DNA from: Aerococcus sp.
GTDB lineage: Bacteria > Bacillota > Bacilli > Lactobacillales > Aerococcaceae
Assembly: GCA_030528155.1 (NCBI GenBank)
Contig: JAUMZL010000004.1
Location: 1-64,000, forward strand
Reading direction: 5' to 3'
Length of the DNA: 64,000 nucleotides
The position numbers were made by a program, and so were the translations under genes. The notes under the pieces were generated by a model, which saw only the letters and a list, made by a program, of their open reading frames with translations, searched no databases and had not been told where the DNA came from. The stretch's first letter is position 1. Each line of letters begins with the position of its first letter. Shown piece after piece: positions 47,462-56,195 of this stretch.

Positions 47462-48277
47462 TTAATAGTTATCTTGGTCTTTTTTGCGGTAGTAGGCTGT
47501 AGCGAAATCGATCAAAGGTTGACTGTCGATGACTTTGACAATGGTTCCCTGCACATCAGCCGTGCGGATAGCTTGTGGGTGTGCCTGTTCGAAAGCAGCG
47601 CCACAATCAGCAAAGTCGTCATACGGTTCCAAGTCTACATTTTGGAAAGCCACCCATTCTTCTTCCCCACCCTGTTTGATCTTTGCCCATTCCGTTATTG
47701 TCGGACGATCAATGAGCGATTCAGCAAGATGCAACAGCGTACACGTCTCATAATCGGTACCCAGAAAGACGATTTTTCCTTCTTTGGCGACGAATTTCGC
47801 CAAGGGACTCGTGGAACCAAAAGGAAGATCAAGCGCATGGTCACTTGTGAGGGCGTAAGCATCTCCTCCCCAGGCAGCAAAGGAATAAAGCGGGTGGTCA
47901 CTGCGTACGGTATCCGGCTGTGTGCGGAAGAATTCCGGTGTTTTTCCAATCATATGCACCGGTGTGGTTTGAGGATCATAGGCGGGCATCGCCTCGCGAA
48001 TAGTCGCCCACGTCTTAGGGTCTGCCGGTGGGTAGCCCCACTCTTTCGGATCAGAAAAGTCTGACGTTTGTGTGTTCATCATCACGTTACCTTGTGGGAC
48101 TGTTTGTTTTAAGGCCACAACGACCCCTTCCTCTCCGCCTGGAATAAAACCGAAAGCACTGAGTTTGGTATGAACGAAAAGCGTGTCAGTAGCCGTAACC
48201 CCTAGTGCTTTTAGCGTTTGTGTGAGATCTTTAGCAGTGGTGACTTTGGTGATTTTTTGTTCGTTCCAATGAGACAT
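47462..48277 (-). CDS. AAC(3)-family N-acetyltransferase
   Basis: A 271-residue protein of the aminoglycoside 3-N-acetyltransferase fold (YokD type). Seen: LFVHTKLSAFGFIPGG near the N-terminus, the RSDHPLYSFAAWG motif and FGSTSPLAKF, which form the acetyl-CoA and catalytic histidine region. Many chromosomal members do not give drug resistance, and their natural substrates are unknown, so resistance should not be assumed. The second in-frame ATG (48277) sits seven bases from AAAGGA. It follows apbE by 18 bases, probably one transcript. Confidence 0.82.
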   Translation of the reverse strand: MSHWNEQKITKVTTAKDLTQTLKALGVTATDTLFVHTKLSAFGFIPGGEEGVVVALKQTVPQGNVMMNTQTSDFSDPKEWGYPPADPKTWATIREAMPAYDPQTTPVHMIGKTPEFFRTQPDTVRSDHPLYSFAAWGGDAYALTSDHALDLPFGSTSPLAKFVAKEGKIVFLGTDYETCTLLHLAESLIDRPTITEWAKIKQGGEEEWVAFQNVDLEPYDDFADCGAAFEQAHPQAIRTADVQGTIVKVIDSQPLIDFATAYYRKKDQDNY

Positions 48278-48295
48278 AGGCATTTCCTTTCACTG

Positions 48296-49213
48296 TTAAA
48301 TGAGATTATCGGCGTAGTAGAGGTGTTGATTTTTATCGATAATAATACCACTGATGCCGTCTTTGGCGAGTGCGTTCAAAGCTGCCAGTGCCTCTTTAGC
48401 TGAGGAAGTGGCAAATAAGCGCGTGGTCCAGATTTCACAGGTGAGGGATTCTTTCGCAATGATCGATATACTAGCGATGTCATTGGCGATGGGGTAGCCG
48501 GTGTTGCTGTCAAAGATATGATGATAGGTGCGTCCATCCACTGTGAGTGAGCGTTCATAGATGCCAGAAGTGACCACCGAACCCGAAGAAATTGCGACAG
48601 AAGTGAGCAGGTTGCCACGTGGCTGCGTTGGATTTTGGATACCAATCCGCCACAATCCGTCATCATGCTCAGAAGGCCCAAACACTTTCACATTCCCGCC
48701 GAGATTGATTAACCCCCTTGTGACGCCTGCTTGTTGCCAAAAATGCGTAATTTCATCGGCAAAATAACCTTTCGCAATCGCGCCGAGATCAATTTCCATC
48801 CCCGGTTCCATCAATTTCACTGTTTGATGAACGTCGTCGAGTTGGATTTTGTCGGGGCGAATATGCTGGAGCGCCGCCTGAATAGCTTGTTCACTCGGCA
48901 CTTGTGCATCTGAAAAACCAATCTTCCACTGTTTGATCAAGGGACCAATCGCGATATTGAGTGCGCCCTGACTCTCCAGGCTTTTTTGCTTACCGATTTT
49001 GATGAGATGATATAAATCTGCTGGGACGTGGATTGCCTCTTTTCCAGCTGCGCGGTTAATCTGCATGAGGAGCGACGTTTCATCATTGGCGCTGAATCTG
49101 GCGTTGTAGGCATAGAGGCGATTGATTGTCTCTTTGAGAATACGTGCTGCTTCGGGATGTTCGACACTACTCGTAATAAACGTTCCCATTAATTGAATGG
49201 TTTTTGAAAGCAT
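48296..49213 (-). CDS. apbE: FAD:protein FMN transferase (ApbE family)
   Basis: A 305-residue ApbE without a lipoprotein signal, so probably cytoplasmic. Seen: MGTF at the N-terminus, GAIAKGYFADE, INLGGNVKVFG, and HHIFDSNTGYP near the C-terminal third. It covalently attaches FMN to a Thr or Ser of target flavoproteins, such as extracellular electron transfer or NQR-type proteins; the target is not in this window. AAGGAGG lies before ATG. The metal-binding region TTRLFA near residue 265 departs from the common STALF. Confidence 0.85.
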   Translation of the reverse strand: MLSKTIQLMGTFITSSVEHPEAARILKETINRLYAYNARFSANDETSLLMQINRAAGKEAIHVPADLYHLIKIGKQKSLESQGALNIAIGPLIKQWKIGFSDAQVPSEQAIQAALQHIRPDKIQLDDVHQTVKLMEPGMEIDLGAIAKGYFADEITHFWQQAGVTRGLINLGGNVKVFGPSEHDDGLWRIGIQNPTQPRGNLLTSVAISSGSVVTSGIYERSLTVDGRTYHHIFDSNTGYPIANDIASISIIAKESLTCEIWTTRLFATSSAKEALAALNALAKDGISGIIIDKNQHLYYADNLI

Positions 49214-49593
49214 CGTTGCCTCCTTGTTAAAAAATGTTCTTTAGTGATGGAAAGTTCTGGGATTAAAAGTGGATGGTTACCGGTTCTTCCTTTGCGAAGT
49301 CATCTTATCTCATTTTATCACAAGGCTGTACAGGTTATCGATTTTTACTGTTCTGGTACTATACCATCGCTTTTAGAAATGGATCACATAGAACGAGAAG
49401 AATAGAAATTTTTATTTTGAATGATATAGATAGAGCGACTTATCGATAAAGGAATCTTTTCTTTTTTATATCAATCATAAAATCTTTCAAATAAGATTTT
49501 TCTAACAAAAATGCATTTTTCTATAGCTTATGGCAAGTAATAACAGTAAAATAATAGAGAATTGTAAAAACAAATTAGAAAGTAGGAGATGAA
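49214..49593. other. Divergent spacer apbE / APC permease
   Basis: This 380-bp AT-rich spacer separates the apbE unit from the permease. Several -10-like stretches occur (for example TAAAAT near 49544), but I find no convincing -35 partner, hairpin with T-tract, or operator. Confidence 0.3.
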
Positions 49594-51039
49594 ATGGATC
49601 TACAGCAGGAAAAAAATAAACGCCAACTCCTCAATTGGTATAATTTGGCGTTTATGGCCTTTGCTACAGTGTGGGGTTTCGGGAATGCTGTGAATGGGTA
49701 CGTGTACTTTAATGGGGTACAGGTCATTTTCAGTTGGATTCTCATGTTTGCTCTGTACTTCATCCCTTATGCCTTGATGGTTGGGGAATTGGGGTCAACC
49801 TTCCAGGATGCTGGGGGTGGTGTGAGTTCTTGGATTGAAGGAACTATGACTGCCAAACTGGCATACTACGCTGGATGGACTTATTGGGTCGTGCATATGC
49901 CATACATTGCTTCCAAAGCAACTGGGGGATTGAAAGCACTCAGTTGGGTGGTTTTCCAGAACTCATCGTTCTATGACAACATGGACATCCGTCTGATTCA
50001 GATGGTGACGTTGGTTGTGTTCTTATTCTTTGCTTGGGTGGCCTCCCGCGGGTTGAACCCACTCAAGACATTAGCCACATTGGCGGGTAGTTCGATGTTT
50101 GTAATGGGGTTATTGTACATTGTGATGATGATTGCTGCACCGGCAATTAATCCTACTGCCCATTATCAAACGATTGATTGGAGCTGGAATAACCTTATTC
50201 CTAAATTTGACTTGCAATATTTAACCTCGCTCTCTATCTTAGTCTTTGCGGTTGGTGGGTGTGAAAAGATCTCGCCATATGTTAACAAGATGAAGAACCC
50301 AGCAAAAGAATTTCCACGTGGGATGATCTTCCTTGCCGTAATGGTTGTTTTCTCAGCCATTATGGGAACAATCGCTTTGGGAATGATGTTTGATGTTAAT
50401 GATGTCAATGCGCATTTTGACTCCTATGTGGCTAATGGGGCATACTGGGCCTTCCAACGTTTGGGTGAATACTACCATTTGGGTAATACATTCGTTGTGA
50501 TTTACGCCCTCTGTAACTTGATCGGCCAATTGTCAGTATTGGTTATCTCTATTGATGCGCCATTGCGTATGTTATTGGATAGCGAAATTTCGCGTGAATT
50601 TGTACCACATGGATTGCTCAAGAAGAACGACAAAGGGGCATATGTCAACGGGATTTGGTTGATTGTCGCTATTGTTAGTCCACTGATTATCTTGCCTATG
50701 TTTGGTATCGGCAACGTAACGGCAGTATTGCGTTTCCTCACGCAGTTGAATGCGGTCTGCATGCCACTCCGTTATCTCTGGGTGTTCTTAGCTTACATTG
50801 CATTGAAATCGCAACAACATCGTTACCAATCGGATTATCAATTCATCAAGAGCCAAGGCCTCGGTAAAATTGCCGGGTACTGGTGCTTCCTTGTGACGGC
50901 AGCCTGCTGCATGCTAGGGATGTTCAAAGGCTCACCATTTGAAATCGGGTTGAATATCTTGACGCCTATTGTTTTGGTTGGTTTAGGAGTGATCTTACCG
51001 AAGATCGCTGAAAAACAGAAAGCAGCCAATACCCTTTAA
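49594..51039 (+). CDS. APC-superfamily amino-acid permease
   Basis: A 481-residue transporter with about 12-14 helices. Seen: VWGFGNAVNGYVYF in helix 1 (unwound glycine region) and FAVGGCEKISPYVNKMKNPAKEFP in helix 6 and the loop after it, as in glutamate/GABA- or polyamine-type APC antiporters. The substrate is unknown. The ATG follows GTAGGAG. It is monocistronic with a large terminator behind. It might serve the decarboxylase at 661-2112, but they are 48 kb apart, so no link is claimed. Confidence 0.82.
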   Translation: MDLQQEKNKRQLLNWYNLAFMAFATVWGFGNAVNGYVYFNGVQVIFSWILMFALYFIPYALMVGELGSTFQDAGGGVSSWIEGTMTAKLAYYAGWTYWVVHMPYIASKATGGLKALSWVVFQNSSFYDNMDIRLIQMVTLVVFLFFAWVASRGLNPLKTLATLAGSSMFVMGLLYIVMMIAAPAINPTAHYQTIDWSWNNLIPKFDLQYLTSLSILVFAVGGCEKISPYVNKMKNPAKEFPRGMIFLAVMVVFSAIMGTIALGMMFDVNDVNAHFDSYVANGAYWAFQRLGEYYHLGNTFVVIYALCNLIGQLSVLVISIDAPLRMLLDSEISREFVPHGLLKKNDKGAYVNGIWLIVAIVSPLIILPMFGIGNVTAVLRFLTQLNAVCMPLRYLWVFLAYIALKSQQHRYQSDYQFIKSQGLGKIAGYWCFLVTAACCMLGMFKGSPFEIGLNILTPIVLVGLGVILPKIAEKQKAANTL

Positions 51040-51055
51040 TAAATTATGATAAATA

Positions 51056-51132
51056 AAAACCGTCATCACGCTTGTGGTAGGCGCCCCGATGAGTAAACAA
51101 GGGGCACTTCCCTTTTGTGATGGCGGTTTTTT
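51056..51132 (+). terminator. Long terminator after the APC permease
   Basis: AAACCGTCATCAC (about 51057-51069) pairs with GTGATGGCGGTTT (51117-51129, one G-U), with an inner GCCCC/GGGGC stem. It ends in six T residues. Confidence 0.75.
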
Positions 51133-51142
51133 GTCGATCGAT

Positions 51143-52039
51143 TTACCAACGGATTTCGATTTGAAAGGTGGTTTTGGTCGGCATAGAAGCAGTCAATGTA
51201 TGTCCCAACTGCAAGCAGAGTTCATGGGCGATCGCTAAACCGAGACCAGAATGATCCTGGTTGCGCTCTGTTGTCCCCGTATAATGACGATCAAAAATAC
51301 GTTCTAGGTCAATCTTTTCAGTGGGCGCGATAGCATTAGTGAAACGCGTGACGGCTTGTCCCTCTTCGAGTTGATGAGTGATACTGACATTTCCACTGCC
51401 ATGGTTGGCGATATTAATAATGAGATTAGTCAACAGACGATCCACTGCGGCAGCGTTTGTTAAGACGGGTGGAGTGGGTTCGATCGTCATTGTTTCAATA
51501 GTAATGGGGGCCGCTTGTAATAATGGATAGTGGCTGGCGAGCACATTTTGTAATTCGCGTTCAATCGGCAAAGGTTCGGTGGCGAGATCAAGGGTATGAT
51601 TCTCCAATTTCGAAAGATAGAAGAGGTCTTGAATGAGTGTTTTTAAGCGATCGGCCCGCTTGATAGCGTAGTTGAGGTGGGCTTCGGCCTCAGCGGTATG
51701 GGATTCTTCAGCTTGAATGAGTTCTAAATAACCAATGATCGCTGTCAGGGGTGTTCGTAAATCATGTGAAATATTACCGAGATCCTGGCGCAGCCGCTCA
51801 AAATGCTGCTCCTCTAATACTTGTTGCGTTTGAACATGATGATAGATGACATTAAAGGCTGCCATCAAGGGTTCCAATCCAGTGTGCTGGTGCTGTGTCA
51901 CCAACAAGTGTTGCGATGGGAATTTTTCACTATGTTTCAGTTGGTTCTCTAGGTGCTTCACTTCTCCTTTCACTTGTTGGTAATGCCACAGATAACCAAT
52001 CATAATACCAATGATGCCACCAATAACTAACTCGATCAT
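51143..52039 (-). CDS. Sensor histidine kinase with minimal sensor
   Basis: A 298-residue kinase with one N-terminal membrane helix (about 1-20), a 60-residue helical linker, HisKA with phospho-acceptor His92 in NISHDLRTP, and HATPase motifs NLIINIANHG (N box) and HSGLGLAIAHEL (G box). It lacks any extracellular domain, as in kinases beside lantibiotic-immunity ABC transporters where the transporter senses the peptide. CAAAGGGGG precedes the ATG. It ends the response-regulator/ABC/kinase series on the minus strand, behind a terminator at 52076-52107. Confidence 0.85.
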   Translation of the reverse strand: MIELVIGGIIGIMIGYLWHYQQVKGEVKHLENQLKHSEKFPSQHLLVTQHQHTGLEPLMAAFNVIYHHVQTQQVLEEQHFERLRQDLGNISHDLRTPLTAIIGYLELIQAEESHTAEAEAHLNYAIKRADRLKTLIQDLFYLSKLENHTLDLATEPLPIERELQNVLASHYPLLQAAPITIETMTIEPTPPVLTNAAAVDRLLTNLIINIANHGSGNVSITHQLEEGQAVTRFTNAIAPTEKIDLERIFDRHYTGTTERNQDHSGLGLAIAHELCLQLGHTLTASMPTKTTFQIEIRW

Positions 52040-52075
52040 CGCACTTCCCCCTTTGTTTCTCTCCTTATTATAACG

Positions 52076-52107
52076 AAAAACGGCGAGAAGATGGGACTAC
52101 TCGCCAT
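52076..52107 (-). terminator. Terminator between ABC permease and kinase
   Basis: On the minus strand GGCGAG (52105-52100) pairs with CTCGCC (52087-52082) and is followed by GTTTTT. It should lower kinase expression relative to the transporter. Confidence 0.6.
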
Positions 52108-52117
52108 TAGATAATGA

Positions 52118-52894
52118 TTAACGAATTTCTTTTTGTTTGAAGCCGATCCACCCGATGAAGAGAAAAGCGATGCTCCAGAGAATCATGAGCATAGGAGCAA
52201 GGTTATGGTCATGGTAGAGTAAAGGCTGATCGGGCGATAGATTATAGAATAGATAAGGTAATAACTTCTCAAAAAAGTTAGGGAGGAAACGAGAGAATAA
52301 AATATTCACCAACCCACCCCCAAATATGATCAGTAGATAAGGGAGGAAGACCGCCCACGTTTCCTTATGTAGATTGAAGAGAAAAGCATTCGCTAAGCTG
52401 GCCAGCATCGCCCACCATAAGAACAGTTCGCCTGCGGTCATTACCGTCTGGGTAAAATCAGTGAAGAGCGAAACAGGCTGTTTTGCGATCAATGAGATGA
52501 CGAGAATGATTGCCCAGTAAATAAGATTGGTGAATACCCCGGCACAAAGCATAGTGAACCATTTGGAAAAGTAAATGGCTAAACGGGATTGCCCTGTAGC
52601 AATGAGATTGATGATCGTTCGATTGCTGTTCTCACTGTGATAAACCAGATAGGTGAGATAGAAGATAATAATCATTATCCCTTCAGAACTTAACATCTCG
52701 TAGCTGATACCAATCGGTGTAGGCATGGGGTTAGGTGTTGTAATTTCTAGGCCAGGGATAGTGGTTGCCCATTTAATAAAGGTGGGTAGATAACCAATCA
52801 TTAAGGCGCCTAGTATTCCAAACAGAATAAAAAAGACACGAAATGCTCGACTCCAATATAATTGATGACATTCTGCTTTAATGAGTCGTCCCAT
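52118..52894 (-). CDS. ABC-2 type permease, lantibiotic-immunity-like
   Basis: A 258-residue membrane protein with six predicted helices. Seen: the N-terminal KAECHQLYWSRAFRVFF and the large hydrophobic segments of MutE/EpiE-like permeases. The ATG at 52894 is preferred because AAAGGA lies eight bases upstream; the ATG at 52903 overlaps it. It begins five bases after the ATPase gene. Likely exports or expels peptides from the membrane, inferred from the family pattern and the adjacent kinase and regulator. Confidence 0.75.
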   Translation of the reverse strand: MGRLIKAECHQLYWSRAFRVFFILFGILGALMIGYLPTFIKWATTIPGLEITTPNPMPTPIGISYEMLSSEGIMIIIFYLTYLVYHSENSNRTIINLIATGQSRLAIYFSKWFTMLCAGVFTNLIYWAIILVISLIAKQPVSLFTDFTQTVMTAGELFLWWAMLASLANAFLFNLHKETWAVFLPYLLIIFGGGLVNILFSRFLPNFFEKLLPYLFYNLSPDQPLLYHDHNLAPMLMILWSIAFLFIGWIGFKQKEIR

Positions 52895-52899
52895 TGTAA

Positions 52900-53829
52900 T
52901 CATCCTTTCTTGGTGGGTGTTTCAACCAACTGAATAAATAAATCTTCCAGCTGGCGTTGGTGGACAGTCAGTTCGCTTACCATGACGTTATTGGTCACTA
53001 ACGCTTGATTAATCACTTCAGGCGGAATAGAGAGGTCGAAACAGCGCAGCTGCCCTTTTTCATCCACTTCATAAGCGGTCGTATGTAATTTTTCTTCCAG
53101 AATGGTAGCAGCTTTTTGAACCTGATCGACACGGAGAAAGTAGAAATCCTGTGTCATTGTCGCTAATTCTGCTTTGGAGAATTCCTTTAACTTTTGACCG
53201 TGATTCATGATCACAAAACGATCGCACACCTCCTCCAGTTCACTGAGGATATGGGATGAAATGAGGAGGGTCGCGCCTAGATCATGGGCCAGATAGTGGA
53301 ACAATTGACGTAATTCGCGGATAGCCTTAGGATCGAGTCCATTGATGGGCTCATCAAAAATCAATAAGTCGGGACGGTGCAGGAGCGACTGTGCGATCGC
53401 TAGCCGCTGTTTCATCCCAAGTGAGAAATTCTTCACTGGCTTTTTCCCAGTATGGCTGAGTTCTAATTGTTCAAGGAGTTCGTCAACTCGATTGGTATCT
53501 ACCACCCCACGTTGCCAGCGGAAAATAGCTAAATTCTGTCGCGCTGAGAGTTCTGGATAGAAGGCAGGGTCTTCGATGATAGCTCCCACGTACTTCCGGG
53601 CCGACTGTAGTTCTTTTTTGGTTGTGGCATTAAATAGGCGCACTTGGCCCTCATAATTAGGGGTCAGTCCTGTCAAAATTTTGAACAAAGTCGTCTTTCC
53701 TGCCCCATTTGGCCCAGCAATGCCGATAATTTCGCCAGGTTTGACGGAGAGATTGAAATGATTCAATGCCATTTGTTCCCCATAGCGCTTGGTGAGGTCA
53801 GTGACTGTGAGTACGGGTGTTTGGTTCAT
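52900..53829 (-). CDS. ABC transporter ATPase, bacitracin/lantibiotic class
   Basis: A 309-residue ATPase. Seen: Walker A GPNGAGKTTL (39-48), signature FSLGMKQRLAIAQ, Walker B LLIFDEPINGLDP and the H-loop SSH. A C-terminal extension of about 80 residues is typical of the BcrA/EpiF group. MNQTP start (53829) sits eight bases from AAAGGA. It pairs with the permease that follows. Confidence 0.88.
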   Translation of the reverse strand: MNQTPVLTVTDLTKRYGEQMALNHFNLSVKPGEIIGIAGPNGAGKTTLFKILTGLTPNYEGQVRLFNATTKKELQSARKYVGAIIEDPAFYPELSARQNLAIFRWQRGVVDTNRVDELLEQLELSHTGKKPVKNFSLGMKQRLAIAQSLLHRPDLLIFDEPINGLDPKAIRELRQLFHYLAHDLGATLLISSHILSELEEVCDRFVIMNHGQKLKEFSKAELATMTQDFYFLRVDQVQKAATILEEKLHTTAYEVDEKGQLRCFDLSIPPEVINQALVTNNVMVSELTVHQRQLEDLFIQLVETPTKKG

Positions 53830-54000
53830 TATTATCATCCTTTCTTTATGAGTGGTTTAATTTCTTATAAAACAAAGTAGAGGAAAAGTAACTCCCTCCT
53901 AAATGATAGAACATTAGCTACTAGAAACTTGAGCTGTCTTTATTTAGCAGTATACCGATAGCGCGTAAAGGAGTCCTTAGTAAATAATAAAGAAGACATA

Positions 54001-54029
54001 AAGAAAACTGCAGACCGAAATCTGCAGTT
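54001..54029 (-). terminator. Terminator after the response regulator
   Basis: AACTGCAGA (54006-54014) and TCTGCAGTT (54021-54029) form a perfect 9-bp dyad with TTTTCTTT after it on the minus strand. The regulator may therefore be transcribed apart from the transporter. Confidence 0.7.
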
Positions 54030-54055
54030 GGTGGCTGGAGTAGCAAAAAATAGGA

Positions 54056-54736
54056 CTAGGCGAGTTTAAAACCAATGCCCCAGACTGTTTCAATGTAAGG
54101 ATGGGTATCATCCAACGTCGCAATTTTTTTACGCAGGTTGGAAACATGGACGTTAATAGCATTGTCTTCTACATAATGTTGATCCCCCCAGATATGTTGA
54201 TAGATCTGTTCACGCGTGAAGACTTGATGCGGATGTTCGAGGAGCAACATGAGAATATCAAACTCAGTATTGGTCAATTTCAGCGTTTGATGATGGATGG
54301 TCGCCGTATGTTCATTAGGGTTCACTTGTAAGGCTTGATAGGTAAGCATTTTTGTTGGCGTAGCCGTATTTTTTTGATAGCGGCGCAACACACTTTCGAT
54401 GCGAGCTTTTAGTTCCTGTTGATGAAATGGTTTGGTGAGATAATCGTCAGCACCGAGATGCAGCAGCTGCACCTTATCCTCCAATTCACTGCGCGCACTT
54501 AAGACAATGACCCCACCGTGATGTTTGGCTTGGCTTCTTTCGAGTACCTCTTCGCCACTTAGACCAGGAAGCATCAGATCGAGCAGAATGAGGTCAAAAG
54601 CCTGCTGTTCGAGTTGAAGGAGTGCTTCCGATCCCGAGTACGCACTCACTACTTCATACTCAGGGATGACACTTAACATTTGCATGAGAATACGATTGGT
54701 ATCCTTATCATCTTCCACAATGAGAAGCTTCGGCAT
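54056..54736 (-). CDS. OmpR-family response regulator
   Basis: A 226-residue regulator. Seen: acidic pocket EDD (8-10), phospho-acceptor Asp53 in LLDLMLPG, Lys in LTKPF, and a winged-helix effector (about 130-226) ending in VETVWGIGFKLA. AAGGAGG lies before the ATG. It is 318 bases... upstream of the ABC genes and 2 kb from the kinase, its likely partner; together they look like a peptide-stress detection module. No target operators are clear. Confidence 0.9.
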   Translation of the reverse strand: MPKLLIVEDDKDTNRILMQMLSVIPEYEVVSAYSGSEALLQLEQQAFDLILLDLMLPGLSGEEVLERSQAKHHGGVIVLSARSELEDKVQLLHLGADDYLTKPFHQQELKARIESVLRRYQKNTATPTKMLTYQALQVNPNEHTATIHHQTLKLTNTEFDILMLLLEHPHQVFTREQIYQHIWGDQHYVEDNAINVHVSNLRKKIATLDDTHPYIETVWGIGFKLA

Positions 54737-55286
54737 AAAACTGCGCCTCCTTTTGACAAATTAAACACAAGGTTATCATAGCATGTTTCCTTAGTAGATG
54801 CGCTCAAGGTTTTTCATACAGTATGAGCCGCTAGTGAACAAGGAAAATAGAATTGAGAGATTTTTAGCATACCAACCGTCGATTCATACGCTAACACTAA
54901 GGCCCTCTGGCTATTCAGTGTTGATCGGCACCAAAAAAGGGGGGATTTTTTCAGGAATCAGCCATTTTAGTAGGAGGAGACCGGAGTGATACCAAAAACA
55001 TTCACACATTGATCATACAAATATCGTGAGGATGCAAAAAAATTATCAACGACAATCATTAAATGTTCAAATCTATGTTCTATAGTTATCCCATACCAAT
55101 CATTATTCTCTATTCTTTCTTCTCCCCCGACTAGAAAGACCATAAGCAGTGGGCAGGCGGCCAACTGCTTTTTTTGTGCCTTCATTCCCCCGCTATTTTC
55201 GCATCGTTTGTTAAAAATAGATATGCTATACTGAGAGCAGTATTTAGAAAATTTTCACTTTTTCTTATAAAAGGGAGGGAAAGAAA
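54737..55286. other. 550-bp intergenic region with a terminator
   Basis: No convincing gene is present. AACACT and AGTGTT (about 54893-54923) frame a weak hairpin. On the plus strand AAGCAGTGGGC at 55144 and GGCCAACTGCTT ending at 55172 form a stem followed by seven T, a terminator without an obvious upstream gene. An unrecognised small RNA could end there, but I cannot define its start. The extended -10 TGCTATACT (55224-55232) probably serves the next gene. Confidence 0.4.
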
Positions 55287-56195
55287 TTGCTGACTGCTAA
55301 ACATTTACGCAAAACGTTTGGATCGGTTGTAGCGGTTGATGATGTGTCGTTCGAGGTAAAAGATGGAGAAATTCTCGGTCTGATTGGGCGAAATGGCTCA
55401 GGAAAGACGACGATCTTTCGTATGATCCTCAATTTCATCACACCAGAATTACCAGAGAGCGAAATTATGTGGAACGGAAAACCAATGGGATCACAAGTCT
55501 ACGATACGATTGGTTATCTGCCTGAAGAACGCGGACTCTATGAAAAAATGACCATTCACGATCAGATTCATTATTTTGCTGAACTGCGTGGCATGGATCC
55601 TAAGGTTATCGATGAACGTATTCCACAGTGGATGGAACGCTTCCAAGTTAAAGGGAAAGTTACTGACAAAATTTCAACACTGTCTAAAGGGAATCAGCAG
55701 AAAGTACAATTGATTGGGACATTGATTCATGAGCCAAAATTCATGATTCTCGATGAACCTTTCAGTGGACTGGACCCAGTGAACGCCGATCTATTGAAGC
55801 AAGGGATTTTATACCTGCGTGATCGTGGCACTTCAATTATCTTCTCTACGCATAACATGAATAACGTGGAGGAAATTTGCGACAGTATGTTGATGATCCA
55901 TAATGGTGTGCAAGTCCTCTATGGTGGTATCGAAGACGTGCGCAATAGCTTCGGCAAAACGCGGATCTTCATTCATACTGATCAATGGACAGCGGCGCAG
56001 ATTGAGGCATTGGATGGCGTGGTTAAGGTGACTGAGCGCTCCCCACATCAGTTCCGTTTGCAGCTGAGTGATGAATCGTACGGCCCTGATCTCTTCGAAA
56101 CATTAACAAAAGGTGAGTACGTTCAGACGTTCGATCAGCAACCGCCAACACTCGAGGAAATTTTCAAAATGGAAGCAGGTGGCTCTAATGAGTAA
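55287..56195 (+). CDS. ABC exporter ATPase (NatA-like)
   Basis: A 302-residue ATPase. Seen: Walker A GRNGSGKTT (34-42), signature LSKGNQQKVQL, Walker B FMILDEPFSGLDP, STHNM, and a C-terminal regulatory region resembling YhaQ/NatA. Translation begins at TTG (55287), eight bases after GGGAGG. The last eight bases overlap the permease. The NatAB type exports sodium or related cations, but related pairs export other compounds. Confidence 0.85.
   Translation: MLTAKHLRKTFGSVVAVDDVSFEVKDGEILGLIGRNGSGKTTIFRMILNFITPELPESEIMWNGKPMGSQVYDTIGYLPEERGLYEKMTIHDQIHYFAELRGMDPKVIDERIPQWMERFQVKGKVTDKISTLSKGNQQKVQLIGTLIHEPKFMILDEPFSGLDPVNADLLKQGILYLRDRGTSIIFSTHNMNNVEEICDSMLMIHNGVQVLYGGIEDVRNSFGKTRIFIHTDQWTAAQIEALDGVVKVTERSPHQFRLQLSDESYGPDLFETLTKGEYVQTFDQQPPTLEEIFKMEAGGSNE

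Noticed and set aside
47474-48064. 196-residue open frame on the plus strand
   Set aside because: It is antisense to the AAC(3)-family gene, whose motifs are clear; the frame is a shadow of codon bias.
47462-48277. Aminoglycoside resistance gene
   Set aside because: Family membership alone does not show resistance; the gene is chromosomal, beside apbE, and has no mobile context.
54967-55185. 72-residue minus-strand frame between regulator and NatA-like gene
   Set aside because: Its first codons coincide with a terminator hairpin, and the GGGGGA before the ATG is too close to act as an SD.
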